22,896 nt of DNA from CAZBZG01 sp964496245 (lineage in GTDB: Bacteria > Planctomycetota > SZUA-567). Both the position numbers and the translations under genes were made by a program. The stretch spans positions 1 through 22,896 of the forward strand of contig CAZBZG010000039.1 of assembly GCA_964496245.1 (NCBI GenBank), written 5' to 3'. Under the pieces are notes generated by a model. That model ran no database searches. It had not been told where the DNA came from and was given only the letters and a program-made list of their open reading frames with translations. This document shows, piece after piece, positions 15,771 through 22,823 of the stretch (position 1 is the first letter of the stretch; every line of letters starts with the position of its first letter).

Positions 15771-16481
15771 TCAGTCTCCCTGCACAAGCGTACCCACCGG
15801 CTTCCCGCGCACGGCCTTGAGCGTGTTGCCGGGCTCCTTGAGCGAATAGACCTTGATGGGCATCTTGTTCTCACGGCACAAGGTAAAAGCCGTGGCATCC
15901 ATGACCTGCAGGTTCTTGGCGATCGCCTCGCCGAACGTCAGCGTTTCGTAGCGTTCGGCCGACGCATCGGTGAACGGATCGGCCGAGTAGATCCCGTCGA
16001 CCTTGGTGGCCTTGAGGAGGACGTCGCAGTTGAGTTCGGTGGCGCGCAGCGCAGCCGCCGTGTCCGTGGTGCAGTAGGGATTCCCGGTGCCGCCCGCCAG
16101 GATCACCACGCGCCCCTTCTCCATGTGGCGCAAAGCCCGCCGGCGGATGTAGGGTTCAACGACCTGGCTGGCCTGGATGGCGCTCATCACCCGCGTGGGA
16201 TAGCCGACCGCCTCGATGGCGCTCTGCAGCGCCATGCCGTTGATCACGGTGGCGAGCATGCCCATGTAATCAGCGGTCGTGCGCTCGATGCCCATCTCGG
16301 CACAGTCCTGGCCGCGGAGGAAGTTGCCGGCTCCGATGACCACGGCCAATTCGAAGCCCGCGGCCGCGACCTCGCGCACTTCGCCAGCGATGCGGTGGAT
16401 GGCCGCGCGGTCCAGGCCCTGGCCGCCGTCGCCCACGGCCTCGCCGGACAATTTCAGCAACACGCGTGTGTACATGGACAT
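15771..16481 (-). CDS. pyrH: UMP kinase
   Basis: Phosphorylates UMP to UDP with ATP in pyrimidine nucleotide synthesis; 236 residues, usual length, cytoplasmic hexamer in known cases. Motifs of the bacterial amino-acid-kinase-fold UMP kinase are present: LLKLSGEAVG, VIGAGNFLRG, ADYMGMLATVINGMALQSAI, ILAGGTGNPYCTTDTAAALR and LLKATKVDGIYSADP. The start at ATG 16481 is preferred because GGGGAG lies 5 bases upstream; an ATG two codons later is possible. It heads a minus-strand cluster with frr and glmS. The common upstream partners rpsB and tsf are absent here: a divergent membrane-protein gene lies upstream instead. Confidence 0.97.
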   Translation of the reverse strand: MSMYTRVLLKLSGEAVGDGGQGLDRAAIHRIAGEVREVAAAGFELAVVIGAGNFLRGQDCAEMGIERTTADYMGMLATVINGMALQSAIEAVGYPTRVMSAIQASQVVEPYIRRRALRHMEKGRVVILAGGTGNPYCTTDTAAALRATELNCDVLLKATKVDGIYSADPFTDASAERYETLTFGEAIAKNLQVMDATAFTLCRENKMPIKVYSLKEPGNTLKAVRGKPVGTLVQGD

Positions 16482-16560
16482 GTCGTCTCCCCGAACGGCA
16501 GAACCGAATCCCTGTTGTATGCTTTGGGCTGGAACATGCAAGCCAAATCCGCCATCCCGC

Positions 16561-16589
16561 TTGACAGTCCACTGATGATCGTGTACGCT
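16561..16589 (+). promoter_or_regulatory. Candidate promoter for the one-helix membrane protein gene
   Basis: TTGACA (16561-16566, 6 of 6) and TACGCT (16584-16589, 3 of 6) are separated by exactly 17 bases. The same two hexamers with the same spacing occur upstream of the IclR-type gene. Transcription would start near 16596, so the ATG at 16597 would be nearly leaderless. Confidence 0.5.
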
Positions 16590-16641
16590 GCATGCAATGG
16601 GAAGGGCGAGCGCGTTTTGGCGCAGGTGGCGGGCGGGCCTC

Positions 16642-17271
16642 ATGGCAGAACAGGATTCCAGGCCGAAGCGGAAATCCGAAAGCCGCGGTCCAGAAGCCCA
16701 GGGGACCCGGCACGCGGACGGCGACTCACAAGCGCATGCGCCTGGAAAGCAGGAGCAGGTGCGCATCATCCCTGCTGCGCGCGGCCCGGCGAAGGCTGCC
16801 GGTTCGAAGCCACCCCGACAGGCCGTTGGCCCGCCTCCCCAGCCGAAAGCTGTCAAGGCTGCGGATGCGGCCAAGCCTCCGCCCCCTTTGCACAAGACCA
16901 ACCCCGCGAGCAAGAAGGGCGGCGCGACGACCGCGAATCTGCATGCCGTGAAGCGCAGGCCGCCTTCGCGCCGTCATCCTCGCCATCTTCCGAGCGGGGC
17001 GAGGCGCAGTGCCACCAGCGCCCGGCACGCGACCCTGGACCGTAATGAAAAGACGCTCTACCTGGTGGGCGCGCTTCTCGTGATCGGCGCCGTGGTGGTG
17101 GGTGGCTGGCTCATCTGGTACTCCACCCACCAGTCTGCCGAACCGCCTCTCCAGGCCCAGGAGCAGGCGCAACCGGGCCCGCTGGATTCGGATCCCGCAT
17201 CCGCGCCAGCGTCGGACGCTGGAGATGTAGCGGCCGAGACCGAGCCCGCAGGGCTTTCGCCCGCTCCCTAA
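16642..17271 (+). CDS. Hypothetical single-pass membrane protein with basic disordered N-terminus
   Basis: A 209-residue protein of unknown function. The first 130 or so residues are rich in Pro, Ala, Lys and Arg and probably disordered (for example GPPPQPKAVKAADAAKPPPP). One transmembrane helix follows (YLVGALLVIGAVVVGGWLIW), then an acidic Ala/Pro/Glu tail of about 45 residues. The strong positive charge before the helix predicts N-in topology, with the tail outside the cytoplasmic membrane. I chose ATG 16642; ATG 16597 is in frame and would add 15 residues, and neither has a strong ribosome binding site. It is divergent from pyrH. A basic disordered tail could bind nucleic acid or envelope components, but nothing here proves that. 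Confidence 0.6.
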   Translation: MAEQDSRPKRKSESRGPEAQGTRHADGDSQAHAPGKQEQVRIIPAARGPAKAAGSKPPRQAVGPPPQPKAVKAADAAKPPPPLHKTNPASKKGGATTANLHAVKRRPPSRRHPRHLPSGARRSATSARHATLDRNEKTLYLVGALLVIGAVVVGGWLIWYSTHQSAEPPLQAQEQAQPGPLDSDPASAPASDAGDVAAETEPAGLSPAP

Positions 17272-17405
17272 GTACAGCCCGTCCGGGCCGCCTTCACAAC
17301 GCACGTCCACTCCTTCCCCCTGACGGCCCCGCCCGGGCCCTTCCCCTTCTGAGACAGAGCTAACGTGCGCAGCCGTTGAGCGCAACCACCCCGCCATCAC
17401 AGGAG

Positions 17406-17428
17406 GCTTGGTGCATTTTTGCACAAGC
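17406..17428 (+). promoter_or_regulatory. Candidate IclR operator (inverted repeat)
   Basis: GCTTGGTGCA (17406-17415) and TGCACAAGC (17420-17428) are inverted around TTTT, with one extra base in the left arm. The repeat lies 3 bases upstream of the -35 hexamer of the IclR-type gene, a position from which a regulator could act on its own promoter. The binding partner is inferred from position only. Confidence 0.45.
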
Positions 17429-17431
17429 TGC

Positions 17432-17460
17432 TTGACAAAGCGGCGGGCGCATAGTACGCT
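17432..17460 (+). promoter_or_regulatory. Promoter candidate of the IclR / radical SAM pair
   Basis: TTGACA (17432-17437, 6 of 6) and TACGCT (17455-17460, 3 of 6) are separated by 17 bases. The predicted transcript starts near 17467, 28 bases before the ATG at 17495. Confidence 0.55.
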
Positions 17461-17494
17461 TCCTCTTGACGGAACTATTTTCCGGAGAGCGGAA

Positions 17495-18286
17495 ATGCCG
17501 ACAGCCCCACCCGTGCCCGTGCAGTCCGTGGCCAGCGCCCTGGCCGTGCTCGATGCCCTCGTATTCGAGGATGCCCAGCACGCCGGCCTCCCCCTCACCA
17601 CGCTCGCCCAGCGCCTCGAGATGCCGCCGAACACCGTGCACCGCCTCCTCCAGAGCCTGATCGCCTGTGGATACGCCCGGCAGGTTGACCGCGGCCGGTA
17701 TGCGGCCGGGCCCAAAGTCGCGGCGATCGGCGGACAGAACCGTGTGCTCTCTGAAGCGGGCATGGCGGCCGTGCAGGAGTCTCTTGCGCGCCTGAGCGCG
17801 CGCCTCCAGGAGATGGTGACCTTTGTCGCGCTCGTGGACGGCCGTTGGCGGCCGGTGGCGCGCAAGGACGCGGATCAGGCGGTCAAGGTGGCCCCGGCCG
17901 TTGACCATCCGGACAACATCTACAGGATGGCCACCGGCCGCGCGCTCGTGGCCTTTGCGACCGAAACCGTGCGGAAGCGTATCGTGGAGCGCCACGGCCT
18001 CCCCGGCGCGCGCTGGAACAAGATCCGGAGTCGCCGCGCACTCGATCGTGCCTGCGCGCGCATCCGGGAACGCGGCGCCTGCGTGATCGAGGACACCGGC
18101 AAAGAGATCGTGCTCTTTGCCGTGGCCGTGTTCGCGCCACCTCCTCCCGACAAAGGCAACGAAGGCCGGCTGATCGGAAGCCTGGCCTGCTCCATGCCCC
18201 GCTACCGCAGCACGCCCGAAAAGCTGGAGGGCATGATCCACGCCCTGCAGCAGGAGGCCGAAGCCCTCGGCCGTCGTTTGGACTGA
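17495..18286 (+). CDS. IclR-family transcriptional regulator
   Basis: A 263-residue regulator with the two-part IclR layout. Residues 8-70 form the winged helix-turn-helix: SVASALAVLDALVFED, then LTTLAQRLEMPPNTVHRLLQ and SLIACGYARQVDRGRYAAGP. The remaining residues form the effector-binding domain, with LSARLQEMVTFVALVDGRW, YRMATGRALVAF and a late stretch around GACVIEDTGKEIVLFAVAVF. IclR regulators usually sense small carboxylates, aromatics or sugar breakdown products and control adjacent genes. The start is ATG 17495, preceded by GGAG and predicted to lie 28 bases after the transcript start. The radical SAM gene begins 41 bases after its stop with its own strong ribosome binding site, so the two are probably co-transcribed. 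The effector is unknown. Confidence 0.9.
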   Translation: MPTAPPVPVQSVASALAVLDALVFEDAQHAGLPLTTLAQRLEMPPNTVHRLLQSLIACGYARQVDRGRYAAGPKVAAIGGQNRVLSEAGMAAVQESLARLSARLQEMVTFVALVDGRWRPVARKDADQAVKVAPAVDHPDNIYRMATGRALVAFATETVRKRIVERHGLPGARWNKIRSRRALDRACARIRERGACVIEDTGKEIVLFAVAVFAPPPPDKGNEGRLIGSLACSMPRYRSTPEKLEGMIHALQQEAEALGRRLD

Positions 18287-18327
18287 TTCCCACGCCCGGA
18301 GACCAGATTCGCCAAAGGAGAATGCAG

Positions 18328-19686
18328 ATGTATCCGCTCACCCCGCTCAAGGCCTTTGTGCACGAACGCGTCCAGGAGAAACCGCACTGGAAGGCGCGCG
18401 TGGAGCGCGTGCTGGCCGGCTGCGCCCGCCCTCCGGAAGACGTCGTGACCGTGACTGACGAGAATCTTCCCGCGGTGGTCGCCGAGCTCGAGCGCCTCTG
18501 GCCCCCGGAGACAGTGCCCGAAGGGCTGGAGCGGACCTATATGCGCCCGCTCATCTTCACGGTCCAGCAACTGACCCTCGACCCCGATACCTGGCCCGAC
18601 ATTACCGACCTGGTCGATCGATGCGGCGGCAAGAAGAGCGAACCGCTGGTGCGCAAGCTCCTCGGCCACTTCAACCCCGTGACACCCTACCACGAACGGG
18701 CAGACGATCAGAAGAAGGACTTCGTGTGCTGGCCCACCTTTGACTTCAAAACCATGTGCGGCTGCCCGCACGGCTGCCAGTACTGCGGCGAAGGCAAGCA
18801 CGGCAAAGCCATCACCCTTGCGGTCAACCTGGAGGAGTTCGCAGAGACCGTGGTGCCCAAGGTGGTGGCCGACCACGCATTCCAGAAGTGCTTCCGCCTG
18901 ATCGGCTGGGTCGCGGAACAGGCGGCCTTCGAACCCGAGTACGGCGCCTTCGAGCTCCTGAATCGGAAGCTCGCCTCGCTCGACCGGTACATCTACTTCC
19001 ACTCCGCGGGCGACAGCACGGATTGGGCCATCGACCTCCCGCATCCCGACCGACTGATCGGCATCTACTCGGTGACCTGCGACAAGGTGGCCCGCGAGAT
19101 CGAGCCGGGGAGCGGTTCCTTCACGGCCCGGTTCGACGCGGCCGGACGCCTGAACGCAGCCGGCATTCCCACGCGGCCCAAGTTCAAGCCCATCATCCCG
19201 GTCAAGGGATGGCGCAAGGAATACACGCGCGCGGTGGACGAGCTCTTCGGCCGCTGCCAGCCCGAAAGCGTGGGCCTGTGCATGATCATGTGGATGAGCG
19301 TGGACACGCTCCTCGAGAAGATCGGCGAAGATCTGCTCGATCCGGAGCTTCTAGCCGCCGCGCGTGCGGCCGCCCCGGAGCTCGCCGACGTGAAAACCGG
19401 CCCCTTCCCGCACGAAGTGCGCCGGGAGATCTACCGCCACTTCATCCAGGACATCCGCCGGCACGACAAGGAGGTGCCCATCTACATCTCCACCGAGTCT
19501 CGCGCCATGTGGGATGACCTGGCCGAAGAGCTCGGCCAGAACCCGTGCGCTTTCTTCTGCGGTTGCTCCCCCGTGGCGCTCCCGGGCCGGAAGCTGGCGC
19601 TCAGCGAGGAGTTCAAGTACTCGACCTACATGCCCGAGCCGTCGGACAAGTCCCTGCAGCCGGTCGCGGCCGGGGGGGGTCGCTGA
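18328..19686 (+). CDS. Radical SAM protein, spore photoproduct lyase (SPL)-like
   Basis: A 452-residue radical SAM enzyme. The cluster motif CPHGCQYC gives CX3CX2C at Cys146, Cys150 and Cys153, with an additional Cys144 just before it, so it should bind a [4Fe-4S] cluster and cleave S-adenosylmethionine. Membership of the SPL-like group is shown by YFHSAGDSTDWAIDLPHPDR, SVTCDKVAREIEPGSGSF and AAGIPTRPKFKPIIPVKGWR, which match the SPL barrel pattern around the EPGT and DPIIPVxGW blocks. A second cysteine group, C407-AFF-C411-G-C413, lies near the C-terminus just before SPVALPGRKL. The protein is soluble. ATG 18328 is chosen because AAGGAG is 7 bases upstream; ATG 18322 is too close. It follows an IclR-type regulator, and no sporulation gene is nearby, so repair of spore DNA is unlikely. 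The substrate is unknown. Confidence 0.82.
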   Translation: MYPLTPLKAFVHERVQEKPHWKARVERVLAGCARPPEDVVTVTDENLPAVVAELERLWPPETVPEGLERTYMRPLIFTVQQLTLDPDTWPDITDLVDRCGGKKSEPLVRKLLGHFNPVTPYHERADDQKKDFVCWPTFDFKTMCGCPHGCQYCGEGKHGKAITLAVNLEEFAETVVPKVVADHAFQKCFRLIGWVAEQAAFEPEYGAFELLNRKLASLDRYIYFHSAGDSTDWAIDLPHPDRLIGIYSVTCDKVAREIEPGSGSFTARFDAAGRLNAAGIPTRPKFKPIIPVKGWRKEYTRAVDELFGRCQPESVGLCMIMWMSVDTLLEKIGEDLLDPELLAAARAAAPELADVKTGPFPHEVRREIYRHFIQDIRRHDKEVPIYISTESRAMWDDLAEELGQNPCAFFCGCSPVALPGRKLALSEEFKYSTYMPEPSDKSLQPVAAGGGR

Positions 19687-19745
19687 GGCGGGAGCGAAAA
19701 AAAGGGAGAACCGCGGGGCCTGCGGCGCTGTCCGGAGGAACCGCG

Positions 19746-20136
19746 TCAGTGATACCAGAGGCGATCCTCCGGCGTGGTGCCGGCGAGCCATTCGGTCGTC
19801 TCCTTCACGAACGCAGCATGCCCGTCGAGGAAGGCGGCGTTTGTGCCGCCGTCCGGCAAGTCGGTGTTGTGCCCCTTGTCGTTGACGGCATCGCCCCCGT
19901 TGCCGATGTTCCACTCCAGGTCTTCGTGCGTGCCTGTGCGCATGGGCCAGAGGCCCGGCGGGTGCGGTTCGCAGAAGTACTGGATGTTCTGCCTGGTTCC
20001 AGCGTTTCCGACTGGCAACAAGCGCAGGGGGAAGAGCCGAGCATCGGCATCGATCTCCGCATGGGCGCCCTCCTGATCGCGATCTCGCGTGAGACCCGCA
20101 CGCCTCTTCAGTCTACCCCCCCCTGGTTGCGAAGCG
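19746..20136 (-). pseudogene. 5'-truncated remnant of an H-X9-DG prepilin-like protein (DUF1559 type)
   Basis: The C-terminal part of a protein type abundant in Planctomycetes, Lentisphaerota and Kiritimatiellota. The frame reads EDLEWNIGNGGDAVNDKGHN, then GGTNAAFLDGHAAFVKETTE, and ends TPEDRLWYH. The DGH motif is the family's C-terminal hallmark, although the spacing from the preceding His is longer than nine. Intact members have an N-terminal prepilin helix (FTLIELLVVIAIIA type) and about 230-270 residues. Here the frame is open upstream to about 20136 with no ATG and no prepilin helix, and the diguanylate cyclase gene ends only 40 bases further up. A TTG at 20021 could start a 91-residue product, but it has no convincing ribosome binding site. 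I read it as a decayed or truncated gene; its left boundary is approximate. Confidence 0.55.
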
Positions 20137-20175
20137 CAACTCGAAGATCGGGAAATCCGGCTGTCGTCGCAGCGC

Positions 20176-21063
20176 TCAACCCGAGGCGTTCTCTTGAGGG
20201 GCCGCCGCCTCTTCGACCAGCTCGAGGCGGTTCTTGCCCGCGCGCTTGGCCTCGTACATGACGTTGTCCGCGCGCGTCACCGCCTGCTTCACCTCCTTTG
20301 GCGGCGCATCGTAACTCACCGCTCCGACGCTGAGCGTGACCGGCCACGCTTCCCCTTCGAGCGCCGACTGGATCGCCTGCTGCAAGCGCGCGAGCGCGGG
20401 CCGGGCCGCTGCCGCGTCGGTCTCGGGAAGGAGCAGGGCGAACTCGTCTCCGCCGAGGCGCGCGAAGAGATCCATGCTCCGCAGGTTGGCCTGCGCGGTT
20501 TCGGCCAGGCAGCGGAGCAAACGGTTGCCCTCGGCGTGGCCGTGGCAGTCGTTCACGGACTTGAAGTTGTCGAGGTCCAGGTAGGCGAGCGTGAGCGCGT
20601 GGCCCTGCCGCCGGGAGCGGGCGAACTCGACGGCGGCCCGTTCGTGAAAACAGCGCAGGTTCATGGCGCCGGTGAGCGGGTCGGTGCGGCTCTGCTCCTG
20701 TTCGCGACGGAGCGCGTCCTTGAGCCGCGAGAGCATGAGCACGATCATGAGGCTGACGAGCACGCGCGCGGCATCGTTGTAGACGACCACGGACGGATGC
20801 AGAGACGGCGCAACGCCCGATTGGTGGTGCATCGCACTCACGGCCCATGCCACGCCGCTCATGAGGGCGAAGACCGCGCCCCAGGCGGGCGTGAACTGCC
20901 AGGTGGCCAGGCAGATGGGCACCAGGTAGAAGATCGACGTATCCACCGCGTAACCGGTGGCGATGTCCACCCATTCGATGAGCGGGAGGAGCAGCGCGTA
21001 CCCGAGCAGCCGTGCGTAGTCGGGCTGAGCGAACGCGTCTCCCGCCGGGGCTACGTCATCCAT
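20176..21063 (-). CDS. Membrane-bound diguanylate cyclase (GGDEF)
   Basis: Makes cyclic di-GMP from two GTP; 295 residues. The N-terminal 110 residues form about four membrane helices (around LLGYALLLPLIEWVDI, SIFYLVPICLATW, WGAVFALMSGVAWAV and VLVSLMIVLMLS), a short membrane sensor. The GGDEF domain starts at SRTDPLTGAMNLRCFHERA, with LTLAYLDLDNFKSVND and the signature RLGGDEFALLLPE (Gly204-Phe208). An inhibitory-site motif RSMD (195-198) lies exactly five residues before the signature, so product inhibition is expected. No EAL domain is present. The ATG at 21063 has only a weak AGG upstream. It lies 63 bases downstream of the outer-membrane protein gene on the same strand and may be co-transcribed with it. 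Confidence 0.92.
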   Translation of the reverse strand: MDDVAPAGDAFAQPDYARLLGYALLLPLIEWVDIATGYAVDTSIFYLVPICLATWQFTPAWGAVFALMSGVAWAVSAMHHQSGVAPSLHPSVVVYNDAARVLVSLMIVLMLSRLKDALRREQEQSRTDPLTGAMNLRCFHERAAVEFARSRRQGHALTLAYLDLDNFKSVNDCHGHAEGNRLLRCLAETAQANLRSMDLFARLGGDEFALLLPETDAAAARPALARLQQAIQSALEGEAWPVTLSVGAVSYDAPPKEVKQAVTRADNVMYEAKRAGKNRLELVEEAAAPQENASG

Positions 21064-21126
21064 GGCATGCGAACCTGCAGGCCCCGGCGCCCCGGCCGAC
21101 TGGAGCGAGAAGGCGTCGGCTGGCGG

Positions 21127-22083
21127 CTAGAACCGGATCCGAAGCGACAGGCCGAAGAAGCCGGCGGCATCCAGATCTTCTTCGCGCAGCCGGTCGCCGT
21201 CGCGGTCGTCGAGTTCGACCTCGCCGCCGAACTTGACGCCACCGTCCAGGGAGACTTCGACCTTCTCGTGGACCCGGTAGTGGAGCCCCAGCGCCACCGG
21301 AAAGGACGACTCGTCGCCGATGCCGTCCCGGGCCACGCCGTCATCGTCGAGACGAAAGCGCAGGCGCTCCCATCCGCCCGAGGCGGTCAGCTCCAGTCGC
21401 TCCGTGGCCCTGTAGCTCAGGATCGCACCAGGCGCAGAGAAGAAACCCTTGCCCTTGCCGGTTTTGAGGCGCCACTGCTCGTTGATCCGCCAGTCCAGGT
21501 AGAGCAGCGGATACACGGCTGTGTCGTCCTCGAGTCGCGAGCCCACGAAGATCCCGGGGCCGATCTTGAGACCGTCATGGAACTTGTAGGAGAAGATCAA
21601 GGTGGCGCCGCCCGTCAGGCCGTCATCCAGGTCTGCTCCGGACTCGCCGGCAAAAGAGAGCTGGGGCGCGAGCATGACGCCCCACTTCTCGGTCAGGCGC
21701 ATGCGGATCGGCGCGCTCAGGGTCCACTCGTGCACCCCGTCCCACGGGTCCAATCCCGCCAGCCCGCGGTCCCCGTCAAAGTCGAAGTCGTGGTGCCGGT
21801 ACTCGAGAGCGAGCGCAAAGACCTGCTGCTTGGCCGGCGAGTAGGCCAGCTCGGCGCTGATGCCGAACCGGTCGACATCCATGTCGCCGTCCGCATCCAG
21901 GTCGGCCTCGAACTGGTGCTGCCACCCGCCGCCCACCGAAAACGACCAGTGGTTGTCCGGGGCTGCCATGTCGAACCGTTCGGGCTCTTCCGCCCGCGCA
22001 GTGCCTGACGCGCGTCCGAGCACGAAAACCACCAACGCGGCGGTCGTCAGGATGTGTCTGAGACTCGTGAGTTCGCCGGTCAT
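21127..22083 (-). CDS. Outer-membrane beta-barrel protein (possibly DUF6268-like)
   Basis: A 318-residue exported protein. Residues 1-31 form a signal peptide with a hydrophobic core (ILTTAALVVFVLG) and a cleavage site ARA|EE. The rest alternates amphipathic strands and loops (WSFSVGGGWQHQFEADL, AELAYSPAKQQVFALALEYR, SLDGGVKFGGEVEL). It ends SLRIRF with a terminal Phe, the usual outer-membrane insertion signal. Several predicted loops carry Asp-rich stretches such as DADGDMDVD, DFDFDGD and DDRDGD, which could bind calcium. Uncharacterised barrel families of this size (for example DUF6268) occur in PVC bacteria; the family name is from memory. ATG 22083 is preceded by GAGGAGG at 8 bases, so the in-frame ATG at 22119 is rejected. 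Whether it is a pore, a structural protein or an adhesin is not clear. Confidence 0.8.
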   Translation of the reverse strand: MTGELTSLRHILTTAALVVFVLGRASGTARAEEPERFDMAAPDNHWSFSVGGGWQHQFEADLDADGDMDVDRFGISAELAYSPAKQQVFALALEYRHHDFDFDGDRGLAGLDPWDGVHEWTLSAPIRMRLTEKWGVMLAPQLSFAGESGADLDDGLTGGATLIFSYKFHDGLKIGPGIFVGSRLEDDTAVYPLLYLDWRINEQWRLKTGKGKGFFSAPGAILSYRATERLELTASGGWERLRFRLDDDGVARDGIGDESSFPVALGLHYRVHEKVEVSLDGGVKFGGEVELDDRDGDRLREEDLDAAGFFGLSLRIRF

Positions 22084-22159
22084 CGCTGTATCCTCCTCGT
22101 TGCGGCATCTGGGAGGCACCGGCGCGGGTGCGGGCCTCCGTCCAGCCTAGCGCTCCGGC

Positions 22160-22187
22160 AGGCTACCACGGCTTGGCCGAGAGTCAA
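22160..22187 (-). promoter_or_regulatory. Weak promoter candidate for the barrel protein gene
   Basis: On the minus strand, TTGACT (22187-22182, 5 of 6) and TAGCCT (22165-22160, 3 of 6) are separated by 16 bases, about 75 bases before the start codon. The -35 is good and the -10 is weak but similar in type to the TACGCT hexamers elsewhere in this window. Confidence 0.3.
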
Positions 22188-22365
22188 GCGGAATCGGGCC
22201 GGTCTCCAGTGGGGGTTGACGGGCAGACCTGCGGCCGCAGACCGCCAAATACATACACCACCACCTGCCATTTCAGGGATTGCGATTGCCGCCCTGCGGA
22301 TGCGAACCAGCCGGCCTCTGCAGCGGCGCCACGCCTTCTATGGTTCCACGCCGGAGCTATCGCCC

Positions 22366-22620
22366 TCAGTCGTCGTCTTCGTCCGCTGCGGCGTGGCGCT
22401 GGAACAGCTCCTCGAGCATGGATTCGCCGTGGATCTCTCCGTCGCTCTCGAAGATCTCGATCTCCACGTTGCCATCGCCCGAAAACTCGATCTCCCACCG
22501 CTCCTCCGGCAGCGTGGCCACGACCATGATGGCATCTTCGTTCACGCTGGACAGGGTGTAGTCGATCTCCGCTGCGTCGAGCCGGTCCAGGAGCTGCGTC
22601 AAGGTCGCGAGCGTGGCCAT
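22366..22620 (-). CDS. Small acidic conserved hypothetical protein
   Basis: An 84-residue protein starting MATLATLTQLLDRLDAAEID, with the core AIMVVATLPEERWEIEFSGD followed by NVEIEIFESDGEIHGESML and an acidic tail EDDD. The PEERWEIEF...DG...SDGEIH pattern resembles a widespread family of small uncharacterised proteins, predicted mostly beta with flanking helices. It has no signal peptide or helix for the membrane. The ATG at 22620 has AGAGGA 6-7 bases upstream, while longer in-frame starts have none. The barrel protein gene begins about 280 bases downstream on the same strand. No function is known to me. Confidence 0.7.
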   Translation of the reverse strand: MATLATLTQLLDRLDAAEIDYTLSSVNEDAIMVVATLPEERWEIEFSGDGNVEIEIFESDGEIHGESMLEELFQRHAAADEDDD

Positions 22621-22703
22621 GGGGCGTCCTCTCTCCAGGGCGTTTGGATGCGAGGGAGGCGTTTCCCCTCCGCGTCTTGCGACGGCTGGTTTGCGCGAGC
22701 GCG

Positions 22704-22823
22704 CTACCAGGCGTAGTGTACGTACGGGTCCCAGCGTCCGTCCATGTAAAAATCGGTATGGTTCAGAAACGGCGCGGTTTTCGGGTAACACACAGGGGAG
22801 GAAGCGGTATGTAGCCCCGGCAC
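22704..22823 (-). pseudogene. Possible C-terminal fragment of an unknown protein
   Basis: A short minus-strand frame ends with KTAPFLNHTDFYMDGRWDPY and VHYAW before TAG at 22704. An in-frame stop lies upstream at 22842-22844, so at most about 46 codons are open, with a GTG at 22823 as the only possible start. The well-formed tail, rich in aromatic residues, looks more protein-like than chance frames nearby, and its codons are less GC-biased. It could be a gene remnant or coincidence. Confidence 0.25.

Noticed and set aside
18328..19686. The radical SAM protein as the maturase (anSME) of the sulfatase
   Set aside because: It carries SPL-type blocks and lacks the seven- to eight-Cys SPASM region of anSME, and it lies 9 kb away under a separate regulator.
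20089..22008. 639-codon plus-strand frame opposite the cyclase and barrel genes
   Set aside because: It is the antisense shadow of two well-supported minus-strand genes with GGDEF, a signal peptide and a barrel C-terminus.
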